Source: Microcaldota archaeon (GTDB taxonomy: Archaea; Micrarchaeota; Micrarchaeia; Micrarchaeales; CABMGC01). Taken from it: a stretch of DNA of 34,792 nt. Both the position numbers and the translations under genes were made by a program. The notes below the pieces were generated by a model. That model made no database searches, was not told the origin of the DNA, and was given only the letters and a program-made list of their open reading frames with translations. Where the stretch lies: contig JAJYIA010000004.1 of assembly GCA_021796295.1 (NCBI GenBank), positions 1-34,792 on the forward strand, written 5' to 3'. This document shows, one piece after another, positions 1 to 7,825 of this stretch; within the stretch, counting starts at the first letter, position 1; the number at the start of each line of letters is the position of its first letter.

Positions 1-80
1 TCCAATTGGCGTTTGGCATCAGGGTAAAGTCTAAATCTGTATGCTCTTTTGGAATCCATATTCTTTATCTCGTAATCCAT
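1..80 (-). mobile_element. tnpB: 5' end of an IS200/IS605-family TnpB (OrfB) gene, truncated by window edge
   Basis: Reverse complement of 80..1 translates as MDYEIKNMDSKRAYRFRLYPDAKRQL; the AYRFRLYPDAKRQL segment matches the typical TnpB N-terminus (xYKFRLYPxxxQ). Confidence 0.75.
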
Positions 81-116
81 ATTTATATGCTTTTTTGTTC
101 TGCGGTTCGCTTTCAT

Positions 117-137
117 CCCACCCATAAATGGCGTGGG
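117..137. repeat. IS605-type end hairpin (CCCAC CCATAAATGG c GTGGG)
   Basis: CCCACCCATAAATGGCGTGGG folds as two stacked stems with a 1-nt bulge and TAAA/TTTA loop, just upstream of the tnpB start. Confidence 0.5.
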
Positions 138-225
138 ATTTCCCGCCCACGTTGTTAAATCTTTCTAAAAACAGCACTACTATAGTATAAAGAAAGATAT
201 TTAAATCTTCTGGTGACTTGATAAA

Positions 226-428
226 GTCAAGTCAAACTAATATTCATCAATAATGAACTAGGACTGGACGAGTCCGAAGTAACGCTCTTGGAGATATTTG
301 CCTCTGCATTTGAACAGTCATCAAATGTAAGCTGTGTCGTTGAATTGAGAACTAAATTTGTGGTTTTCATAAAGTCACATCGGAAGCCCATGACTTTAGT
401 CGTGGGAGGCTGTCACACAGCCTAATGA
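226..428 (+). pseudogene. Possible 3' remnant of a second TnpB-like ORF
   Basis: Stop-free + frame without a start codon: ...NNELGLDESEVTLLEIFASAFEQSSNVSCVVELRTKFVVFIKSHRKPMTLVVGGCHTA*, ending at an IS605-type hairpin; the tail resembles TnpB C-termini (LGxxESxVTxxEIxA). Confidence 0.35.
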
Positions 429-993
429 CCTTTTTGCTGAAGGATTTGTCATAGCCCTTCAGGTAATCCCTTAGTTTACTCATGCTTATTTTCGGTATAA
501 TCTCTGCCAGAAGCTCGTCCCTTATGTTTTTTTCGAAATAGAGCATGTCTATGAAACTCTTCTCCACATCAGACACCGGAATCCAGAAGTTATAATACTG
601 CAGCAGTTCATAGCCGAAGAACATTCTTTCAGGTATCCTCCTGATCACATAGTTCCTCCCCTTAAACGTCCTTACCCCTGTCCTTACGTTCTTTGTAGTC
701 ATTATGTATGGGTTTGTGCCCTGCTCGGAAAGGCCCCTGATGCTCAATGCATCTTCCATGCCATAATAGAAAGGTCGGTATGCGAAGCCAGCTACTGTTA
801 CATCGTCATGGAAGGTATAAACGCCCCTGGTAATCCGTGTTATCTCCTCTTTCTTCATGAGGCTGTTTACAAGCCTTTTCAGGTAAGCGTCGCTGATGCC
901 CTCTAACCTCAATGCGGTTCTCAGGTCATACAGAGTAAATACTGGGAATTTAGGATCCTTAAAATGCTCCCTTACATATTTGATGTATTTCAT
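367..993 (-). CDS. AbiEi-like type IV antitoxin / winged-helix regulator
   Basis: ORF of 208 aa; N-terminal winged helix (LKRLVNSLMKKEEITRITRGVYTF) and C-terminal 'VSDVEKSFIDMLYF' segment typical of AbiEi; 4-nt overlap with the AbiEii-like gene. Confidence 0.75.
   Translation of the reverse strand: MKYIKYVREHFKDPKFPVFTLYDLRTALRLEGISDAYLKRLVNSLMKKEEITRITRGVYTFHDDVTVAGFAYRPFYYGMEDALSIRGLSEQGTNPYIMTTKNVRTGVRTFKGRNYVIRRIPERMFFGYELLQYYNFWIPVSDVEKSFIDMLYFEKNIRDELLAEIIPKISMSKLRDYLKGYDKSFSKKVIRLCDSLPRLKSWASDVTL
387..406. repeat. IS605-type end hairpin CCCATGAC-TTTA-GTCGTGGG
   Basis: 8-bp stem with TTTA loop in the context GGAAGCCCATGACTTTAGTCGTGGGAGG, characteristic of IS200/IS605/IS1341 right ends. 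Confidence 0.6.
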
Positions 994-1646
994 GAGAATC
1001 TTGACCTCAGGTGGTCCACCATAGATGAGAAGTTAGGTGCGGTGCCTGCGTATACAAGGCCCTCCAGCGCTTTCTCGTTTACAGGAGGCTCTATATCAGA
1101 CAGGAAATCTATCACCTTGGCCCTTATCTTGCTGTTTTCCGGGATGCGGTCGCTGAGCACATATATGTCGTAGATGTCGCGCATGAATCTTCTATCGGAA
1201 TAGGCGCCAATCTTTTCAAGCATAAGGTCTTCTGGTGTTAGGGTGAGCACATTTATGTGAGTTCCGTCAGTCATTTCGAACCCTGTGGATATGGGATTTA
1301 TTTTTTCCTTTTTGTAATTTATCTCGACCCTGAGATAGGAGGCTCCTGAAGAGAATCTTATGAACAGAAGGTTTCCGGTATCCTTGATCTTTTCGACCTT
1401 TATATTGTATTCCTGCGCAGTAGCCTGTATGCCCTTCTTCACCTTTTCGATGGTGGATTGCTGCACTATATAGGCGTCAATGTCGCTTGAAAACCTATTG
1501 CCACCAAAGCATCGCCATACGGCAGTGCCGCCATGCAATACTACGGTGCTATCGGCCTGATATAACATCCTAACTACAATGTCCTGGAAAATGGCTATCT
1601 CCTGTTGCTCCCTCTTCTTGAGCATCTTCATTATTGGCAGCATCAT
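990..1646 (-). CDS. AbiEii/AbiGii-family nucleotidyltransferase toxin
   Basis: ORF of 218 aa with 'VVLHGGTAVWRCFGGNRFSSDIDAYI' (GGT...R.S.DID nucleotidyltransferase motif) and 'LTPEDLMLEKIGAYSDRRFMRDIYDIYVL'. Confidence 0.85.
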   Translation of the reverse strand: MMLPIMKMLKKREQQEIAIFQDIVVRMLYQADSTVVLHGGTAVWRCFGGNRFSSDIDAYIVQQSTIEKVKKGIQATAQEYNIKVEKIKDTGNLLFIRFSSGASYLRVEINYKKEKINPISTGFEMTDGTHINVLTLTPEDLMLEKIGAYSDRRFMRDIYDIYVLSDRIPENSKIRAKVIDFLSDIEPPVNEKALEGLVYAGTAPNFSSMVDHLRSRFS

Positions 1647-1657
1647 TATATTACCAG

Positions 1658-1677
1658 AGTTACATTATAATGTAACT
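1658..1677. promoter_or_regulatory. Perfect 20-bp palindrome, putative AbiE operator
   Basis: AGTTACATTA|TAATGTAACT, 11 bp upstream of the toxin start, next to a TATA-like run (tatatata) at ~1690. Confidence 0.65.
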
Positions 1678-1729
1678 TACGTAGAATAGATATATATAGA
1701 TTATGGCTACATTTAAGTAATGTGCCCTT

Positions 1730-1826
1730 CTACGGGCTAAAGCCCATGGCTTCCCCTAAGGGGGACAACTCCTCGCTACGCTCGGATTTAGCTTCTGGCC
1801 ATTCATCCCTCAGCTGAAGCTGCGGG
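1730..1826. mobile_element. IS200/IS605-derived non-autonomous fragment (MITE-like)
   Basis: Hairpins CTACGGGC-TAAA-GCCCATGG (1730-1749), CCCC-TAA-GGGG (~1754-1764) and CCC-t-CAGC-TGAA-GCTG-c-GGG (1807-1826) flanking 'AACTCCTCGCTACGCTCGG'; no transposase ORF. Confidence 0.5.
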
Positions 1827-1852
1827 CTTTCTGATCTGCAAATGTTAATTTC

Positions 1853-1873
1853 TTTCTGAACTCAGTTCAGAAA
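1853..1873. repeat. Perfect hairpin TTTCTGAAC-TCA-GTTCAGAAA
   Basis: 9-bp perfect inverted repeat with 3-nt spacer downstream of the 2H-phosphoesterase stop codon; possible terminator-like or processing signal. Confidence 0.5.
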
Positions 1874-1899
1874 CCCAGGTTTATACGGGCAGCATAATT

Positions 1900-2427
1900 T
1901 CACTGGATTTCAAAATCCCTTATCTTGTGCCATTTCTCTACGGCACCGCTTGTCGAGTATAGGAAAAGCCGATTTACAGTGAAGACTTTGCAGAAGCCGT
2001 TTCCCACTGAGCTTATTACGGCTTTTTTTTCTGCTTCAGGTATGCTCCCGTAGAGGAGGCTAAGGTGCGGCATGTAGTCACTTTTTCCAATGCCGAATAT
2101 TTTGGTTGCGGCATTGAAGGCGTGCATCACCTCTTTGCTGCGCTCTACGACTGCAAAAAGAGACCTGAAATACTCGGTAAGGTAGCCGAAGCCTGAAAAT
2201 ACTATCGGGTACGGCTCAAGCCCTTCGGCAAGCCTTTCTGTCTTCTGCAGTATGACATCTTCAGGGCCTTGCAGGTTGCCTATAAGAGTAACATGGGGTT
2301 CAAAATCTGGTGTGCCGTATTTCAAGCTTAGGCTTTTTATGGTGCGCTTTATTTCATCAGCAGAACTTTCTTCAGGCATAAGCCAGATAGAATGGCCTGT
2401 CGCCTCTACGGCTTGTTCACCGCTCAT
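1900..2427 (-). CDS. 2H phosphoesterase (2'-5' RNA ligase / cyclic phosphodiesterase-like)
   Basis: Two HxT/Sx motifs: EPHVTLIGNL and MPHLSLLYG, spaced as in the 2H superfamily. Confidence 0.8.
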   Translation of the reverse strand: MSGEQAVEATGHSIWLMPEESSADEIKRTIKSLSLKYGTPDFEPHVTLIGNLQGPEDVILQKTERLAEGLEPYPIVFSGFGYLTEYFRSLFAVVERSKEVMHAFNAATKIFGIGKSDYMPHLSLLYGSIPEAEKKAVISSVGNGFCKVFTVNRLFLYSTSGAVEKWHKIRDFEIQ

Positions 2428-2430
2428 TGA

Positions 2431-3372
2431 TTATCCCCTGAAAAGTGCAGTCAGGCTCTCCACCTCAGATGTCCCAAGAAGAACCTTCTTGTCTAATGCA
2501 ATGCCATCCCTCAGGGATGCCTTGAATACGTACGTCGGCTCTTTGCCTTCCATGAATGATATGTGAGGCACTCCCGGAGGCACTATCACAGTATCGCCTT
2601 TCTCTGCATGGACTCGTTTGAGAGAGTCGCGATCCTGATAGAACAGCCACATTCCTGAGAGCGTTACGAATATTTCATGAAGGTTGTCATGCACATGGAA
2701 ATCCTGTGGCGAAAGTGCGTTGCCTGCCGAGAAGTCGTAATCTGCAGGGCCTATTGTTATCTCTTTCCTGCCTTTTGAGTCGTTTCCCAGAGATCCCTCT
2801 TCCACCTTTATCCAGCCGTTCCAATGGTTAGGCACCATGATCTTAGCATTGCCGTATCTCCGTATGTGGTCGTGGAGGACTTCGTTTTTAAATACAACTG
2901 CGCCGCGGATGGAGCCAAGCTTGCCAGCCCTGTTTTCTTCAGGGCTATATACACCAGGATCCACAAAGGAAACGCTCTCGTTCACGCCCTTTCTTGTGCT
3001 TCCGTAGAAGACATAGAGCCCGTCGTTGGATGCTATGTCGCAGCTTGACGAAGGCGGCAGGATAACGCCGTGCACGTTTTTGAATGCAGTAAGCACCTGC
3101 CGTTTCTCTCTCTCTACATTGGTATGCACATCCATATCTGCTTGGGAGAACGCTATAAGGAAGTCATTCTCTCCGAGCGTGGCCCAAAAATGACCTGCGC
3201 CAACGCGCGTTACCATGAAAAACCTGCCGCTGCCCGCATGTGCAGAATCTGCTGGGCGATATATCTCGGGCATAGCCTTGGGCTGCGCCGAGGAATGCCT
3301 TGCCCTATCCTTCAACAGCATCCCCAATTGCGCGTACACCTCCTGATTATCGATATGTCGCATTGCGTTCAT
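2431..3372 (-). CDS. Cupin-domain protein with uncharacterised N-terminal region
   Basis: C-terminal 'FHVHDNLHEIFVTLSGMWLFYQD...EKGDTVIVPPGVPHISF' is a cupin metal-site pattern. Confidence 0.75.
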   Translation of the reverse strand: MNAMRHIDNQEVYAQLGMLLKDRARHSSAQPKAMPEIYRPADSAHAGSGRFFMVTRVGAGHFWATLGENDFLIAFSQADMDVHTNVEREKRQVLTAFKNVHGVILPPSSSCDIASNDGLYVFYGSTRKGVNESVSFVDPGVYSPEENRAGKLGSIRGAVVFKNEVLHDHIRRYGNAKIMVPNHWNGWIKVEEGSLGNDSKGRKEITIGPADYDFSAGNALSPQDFHVHDNLHEIFVTLSGMWLFYQDRDSLKRVHAEKGDTVIVPPGVPHISFMEGKEPTYVFKASLRDGIALDKKVLLGTSEVESLTALFRG

Positions 3373-3400
3373 AGATTCGCCTGCTTTCTAGACAGCCATA

Positions 3401-3460
3401 AATCATACTAAGTCATATATTATCATATAATATCATACTTTATCTTAATTTATCATAAAT
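3401..3460. promoter_or_regulatory. Six tandem 10-bp repeats (consensus tATCATAnnn), putative RHH operator/iterons
   Basis: aatcatacta|agtcatatat|tatcatataa|tatcatactt|tatcttaatt|tatcataaat; TCATA core at 3403, 3413, 3423, 3433, (3443 TCTTA), 3453. Confidence 0.75.
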
Positions 3461-3506
3461 ATATAAATTTTGCTGCTGCAATTATATACATGTGTAAAAT
3501 GATTCG

Positions 3507-4379
3507 ATGAAAAAAAGGCTTACCATAACGCTTGACGAGGATCTGCTCAAAAAAATAGATGCAAGCGTGGATGGCGTGAACATAAGGAACAGGTCGCATG
3601 CCATAGAGCATCTTCTCGACGCATCGCTTCTGCATATAGCCCCGAAGAAGGCTGTGCTCTTTGCAGGGGGCAGGAAGGTGGAGGTAGACGGCAGGCTCCT
3701 TTACTCACCGATGATACCCATAAACGGCATGCCCATAATGGCGCATGTGCTGAATGAGCTTAAGAGGAACGGCATAACCGACGTGCTTGTGACCATAGGA
3801 AAGGGCAGCGATGACATTGTAGAATATTTCGGCGATGGCTCTTCATTCGGGCTTAAAATAAATTACATAAGGGAGGATGCGCCGAGGGGCACTGAGGGCG
3901 CACTAGAGCTTGTCAACGGGCTTGTCGGAAGAGAGCCCTTCTTTGCGCTTAACAGTGACCACATATTCAGGCTTGACATGGCAGACATGTATCTGCAGCA
4001 TGCAAGCACAAAGGCCATGGCGACCATAGCTCTGACCACATCGATATCAGAATCCAGAATGGGCGTTACAAGGCTTGACGGCTTCAAGATAACAAGCTTT
4101 TCAGAGAAGCCGCAGAAGGGTGAGGCGAAGATCGTGAACGCAGGCATATACCTATTCGATCCTGCTGTGCTGGGCCTTCTTACCCCATCGGCAGAGAGGA
4201 TAATGCTTGAGCAGAGCCTCTTCCCCATGCTTGCCAATTCAGGCAGGCTTTTCGGCTATGTGTTCTCGACGCCGTGGTACTCCATAGACAATCTTGATGA
4301 CATAAAGAAAAGCAAGGCGGAGATGGAGCGCGTTGCAGCCATGATCCAGAAGGAGTCGGCGAGGCCGAGGAAGGCCTAG
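3507..4379 (+). CDS. Ribbon-helix-helix domain fused to sugar-phosphate nucleotidyltransferase
   Basis: N-term MKKRLTITLDEDLLKKIDASVDGVNIRNRSHAIEHLL is RHH/CopG-like; the rest (PMIPINGMPIMAHVLNELKRNGITDVLVTIG...DAPRGTEGALELV...FFALNSDHIF) is NTP_transferase-like. Confidence 0.85.
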   Translation: MKKRLTITLDEDLLKKIDASVDGVNIRNRSHAIEHLLDASLLHIAPKKAVLFAGGRKVEVDGRLLYSPMIPINGMPIMAHVLNELKRNGITDVLVTIGKGSDDIVEYFGDGSSFGLKINYIREDAPRGTEGALELVNGLVGREPFFALNSDHIFRLDMADMYLQHASTKAMATIALTTSISESRMGVTRLDGFKITSFSEKPQKGEAKIVNAGIYLFDPAVLGLLTPSAERIMLEQSLFPMLANSGRLFGYVFSTPWYSIDNLDDIKKSKAEMERVAAMIQKESARPRKA

Positions 4380-4415
4380 CTGGCTTTTTTATAGATTGGC
4401 TTCCATTTATCTACG

Positions 4416-5312
4416 GTGAATATGATGAAACTTCTTAATCCTATGCCGCCGTATACGCTTTTCGGCGTGGATAACCCGGAATACTCTGAGGCAAGGATAG
4501 CCGTGCTGCCTGTGCCCTACGACTCTACAACGAGCTACAAGGCAGGAGCTAGGGACGGGCCGCATGCCATAATAGACGCAAGCAGGAATATGGAGCTATA
4601 CAGCGAGGAGCTAGGCACCGACATAAGCTCAATAGGCATATATACGCTTGACGAGCTTATGCCCAATATAAATTCGGCAGAGGAGATGGTCAGGAGCATA
4701 TCCGCAGAGGTCTCTAACATGCTTGAAAGCGGAAAGGTACCGCTGACATTGGGAGGGGAGCACACTGTTGCTGTAGGGCCTATAAGCGCCATGGGAAAGA
4801 CCAGGAAGGATTTTACTGTGCTGCATTTCGACGCCCATTCGGATTCAAGGGATACATACATGGGCAGCAAATACTCGCATGCATGCATAATGTCAAGGGC
4901 AAGGGAGATAACAGGCAGCGGGTACAGCGTAGGGGTGCGCAGTACAGACGAGGACGGAGCTAAAAGGTACAGCGGCGATATTCTATTCAGGAGGGACATG
5001 CACAATATGGAAAGAAGGGAGATCGTTGAAAATATACTGGAGCACACACGTGAAAAGATATACATCACCATAGACGTTGATGTTCTTGACCCTGGCGAGA
5101 TGCCGAGCACAGGCACGCCCGAGCCTGACGGGCTCTCGTTCCATGAACTCACATCGATACTGAAGGGCGTACTTGCAAGGAGGGAGCTCCTGGGGCTTGA
5201 CTTTACAGAGCTTAGCCCCATAGGAGGCATTGTAGCCCCGAACTTCCTTGTTGCGAAGCTGGCGTATATGACGCTGGGCTATGCATTCTGCATGCCAAAA
5301 GAAACGAAATGA
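4416..5312 (+). CDS. speB: Agmatinase / ureohydrolase family
   Basis: GTG start; GGEHTV, HFDAHSDSRD, ITIDVDVLDPGEMPSTGTPEPDG motifs of the arginase/agmatinase family. Confidence 0.9.
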   Translation: MNMMKLLNPMPPYTLFGVDNPEYSEARIAVLPVPYDSTTSYKAGARDGPHAIIDASRNMELYSEELGTDISSIGIYTLDELMPNINSAEEMVRSISAEVSNMLESGKVPLTLGGEHTVAVGPISAMGKTRKDFTVLHFDAHSDSRDTYMGSKYSHACIMSRAREITGSGYSVGVRSTDEDGAKRYSGDILFRRDMHNMERREIVENILEHTREKIYITIDVDVLDPGEMPSTGTPEPDGLSFHELTSILKGVLARRELLGLDFTELSPIGGIVAPNFLVAKLAYMTLGYAFCMPKETK

Positions 5313-5360
5313 CGAAGCCTATGCCTGGGCTTTCTGAAAGTGAGGAAAGGCTGCACTCTC

Positions 5361-7268
5361 TTATCCAGAACTGCCCGGGGCATCGCAGTATACGCTTTCT
5401 GCAGCATAGAAATATTTGTCTGTGTACACGAAGGCCTCGGCGCACGGGTTTATATCTGAATAGATGCTTATGTTTAGCTCTGCGCTGACTCTATAGGAAC
5501 CGCTGCTCCGGTTGAGTATTATCCTGTTCGGGTTTACGCAGTAAGCTCCGCAGTTTCGTGAAACGTTTATTATGCTTGAATTATAGAAGCCGTAATAGAA
5601 GAGCGAGTATTTCGAGAATGCCAGCATCATAAAGTATACTGTGTTGCTGCTCAGGTTTCCGTAGTGGAGCGTGCCATTATAAAAAAGGCTGTTTCCGCTT
5701 ATATGCGCACTCTGGTTTGCTATGCTCAGGTTGAATGACTTTTCATAGGAGAGATGGTTGCCGTAGATCATTGCTGCCGCGGCAATCAGGGATATTGCAA
5801 GAAGGGCGCAGAATACGGCCTTGTTGTTCTTGAAATAGCCTTCTAGGACCCCGTGGCTTCTTCTCTGCGTCTCGTCAGTAGAAAGCACGAGAAGGAGCAG
5901 TATTGCGAATGTGAAGATGTACGGCGTGGTATGCGACATGAAATAATACGGGGTGAAGCTGAACGCGAATATGTACTCTTTCCTGTTGGCGTAAGCGAAA
6001 ACGAGCGTGAGAATCAGGACTGCAAGCATGAAGAGGTGCGAAAAAAGCGCAAGCGAGGCGTGGTAACTTACAGCAAGGGGGTACCCGAAGGACGCAAGCG
6101 CCGATGGGAATAGCGCCTTTTGCAGCGGCATGAAAACAGCGGCGATATATGCGGAGGGATTTGACAGCATGAAATATGAGTTCAGGATAAGGAAGACTGC
6201 TGCAGCGCCGAGCGCGTCATAGATGCCTCTTTTGAAGCCTTTGTTGTTTATCGAGTATACAACAAGCAGAAGCACCGAAAACCATGCCTCTTCCTGCAAA
6301 GCCAGGGCCAGACCCAAAAACACAAAGGCATACTTCTTGTCCATGTATATGTAGGAGAGAAGCAGGAGGGCCACCATGAGATAAACCTGTGTTGCCGCCG
6401 CGTATTGTATGACAAGGCCCACGAGTATCATTATGAAGGCATTGAATTTAGGGATCTTTTTGCCTTTGGCGAGGAGAATGGCCACTGCAACGAGGAATAG
6501 ATAGCCGTATATGAAGGATTCGCCCTGAAGCGTAGCGTTGATTCTGGCAAAATCGGAGGCGGCGCCTCTCTCTATTAGGTAGAACGGAAGCACTGAGAGG
6601 AAGTAGAGAGCAGGATAATCCATAACGCTTATTATGGTATTGTTTGCAGTAATCGTTAATCCCAGGCTATGCTCTGCATGGTATTTAAGCAGTATGGGCA
6701 GCTGCGAGGTAGTATAGGGATTCGTGCCGTGCATGAGCGAGTTTGCGCTTTCATACGCCAGTACTGTTTCGTCACTGGGCTTGAGGTATTTTATGACGTT
6801 GTGCAGGTAATAAAAGCTCATGAATATCAGGGCCATGGCAAGAAGCATAAGACCCTCGCGCCTCTTGCCCAGCTTGATAAGATAAATTCCGAACGTTGTA
6901 AGGAATACAAGCGGCAGGAACATGAAGGTGTAAGCCGCGAGATAAAAGAAAAAGGGCAGAGAGCCTGCAAGCAGCACCATCATAAGCCTGCCTGAAAGAA
7001 GGAAATTCAAGGCAAAGAGCATTAGGAAGAGCATGAAGAAGGCATTGGATATAAGCAGGGGCCTCTTTTTCAGGCCTTTGGCTTTGCTTTCCACATGTAA
7101 TACCACCATAAGTATGAATACTGCAGTCTCAGCCGCATACACTATCCTCTCTGCGCCGCTTATCTGAAAAACAGGGAAGAATGAAGTGATGTAGAGGAAG
7201 ATAAGAAGCGAGAGGGCAAGCTCAGTATAGGCTATGTCATTCCTTGAGATCTTTGGATGGAATTTCAT
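5361..7268 (-). CDS. Polytopic membrane protein, GT-C glycosyltransferase-like
   Basis: 635 aa, many hydrophobic helices; 'SDETVLAYESANSLMHGTNPYTTSQ...VMDYPALYFLSVLPFYL' resembles the DE...G.NPY...YP loop of GT-C/GT87-like enzymes. Confidence 0.6.
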   Translation of the reverse strand: MKFHPKISRNDIAYTELALSLLIFLYITSFFPVFQISGAERIVYAAETAVFILMVVLHVESKAKGLKKRPLLISNAFFMLFLMLFALNFLLSGRLMMVLLAGSLPFFFYLAAYTFMFLPLVFLTTFGIYLIKLGKRREGLMLLAMALIFMSFYYLHNVIKYLKPSDETVLAYESANSLMHGTNPYTTSQLPILLKYHAEHSLGLTITANNTIISVMDYPALYFLSVLPFYLIERGAASDFARINATLQGESFIYGYLFLVAVAILLAKGKKIPKFNAFIMILVGLVIQYAAATQVYLMVALLLLSYIYMDKKYAFVFLGLALALQEEAWFSVLLLVVYSINNKGFKRGIYDALGAAAVFLILNSYFMLSNPSAYIAAVFMPLQKALFPSALASFGYPLAVSYHASLALFSHLFMLAVLILTLVFAYANRKEYIFAFSFTPYYFMSHTTPYIFTFAILLLLVLSTDETQRRSHGVLEGYFKNNKAVFCALLAISLIAAAAMIYGNHLSYEKSFNLSIANQSAHISGNSLFYNGTLHYGNLSSNTVYFMMLAFSKYSLFYYGFYNSSIINVSRNCGAYCVNPNRIILNRSSGSYRVSAELNISIYSDINPCAEAFVYTDKYFYAAESVYCDAPGSSG

Positions 7269-7368
7269 GGATATACCTGCCTGATCTGCTGGGCTTAGCC
7301 TGGCATTTATACGGTATATTCACCATTATGTTTTTATATGCTCACATACAAAATTCTCTTGAGATTGC

Positions 7369-7824
7369 ATGGCAGGCGATGTCTTTATAGGCAGCGATCA
7401 TGCGGGGTTCGGGCTTAAGAAGGCGTTAGTGGCATTCCTTGCGGAAAAGGGCTATACAGTGCATGATGCGGGTCCTCATTCTTACGATAAAGATGACGAT
7501 TATCCTGATTACGCGTCAAAGACCTGCAGAATGCTCCTTAAGAGGAACGGCAGGGGCATACTCATATGCGGCTCTGGCCAGGGCATGGTAAGGGCAGCAA
7601 ACAAGATAAGAGGCATAGGCGCCGCCCTTTGCTGGAATGAAAGGTCTGCAGAGGCGGCAAGGCTCCACGGGGACACTAACGTATTGTGCATGGGAAGCGA
7701 TTTCATGAGCGAGAGGCTGGCATTTAGAATTGCAGAGACATGGCTCAAGACAGGATTCAGCGGAGAGGCAAGGCATGTCAGGAGGATAAAAAAGATAAAG
7801 GGGCTGGAATGGAGGTCAGGATAG
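7369..7824 (+). CDS. rpiB: Ribose-5-phosphate isomerase B
   Basis: IGSDHAGFGLKKAL, DYPDYA, GILICGSGQGMVRAANKIRGIGAALCW motifs of LacAB/RpiB. Confidence 0.9.
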   Translation: MAGDVFIGSDHAGFGLKKALVAFLAEKGYTVHDAGPHSYDKDDDYPDYASKTCRMLLKRNGRGILICGSGQGMVRAANKIRGIGAALCWNERSAEAARLHGDTNVLCMGSDFMSERLAFRIAETWLKTGFSGEARHVRRIKKIKGLEWRSG

Positions 7825-7825
7825 C

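Noticed and set aside
3401-3460. CRISPR-like array
   Set aside because: 10-bp contiguous repeats with no spacers; an iteron/operator array, not CRISPR.
4535-5230. 231-aa minus-strand ORF
   Set aside because: Antisense to agmatinase, Ser-rich mirror ORF.
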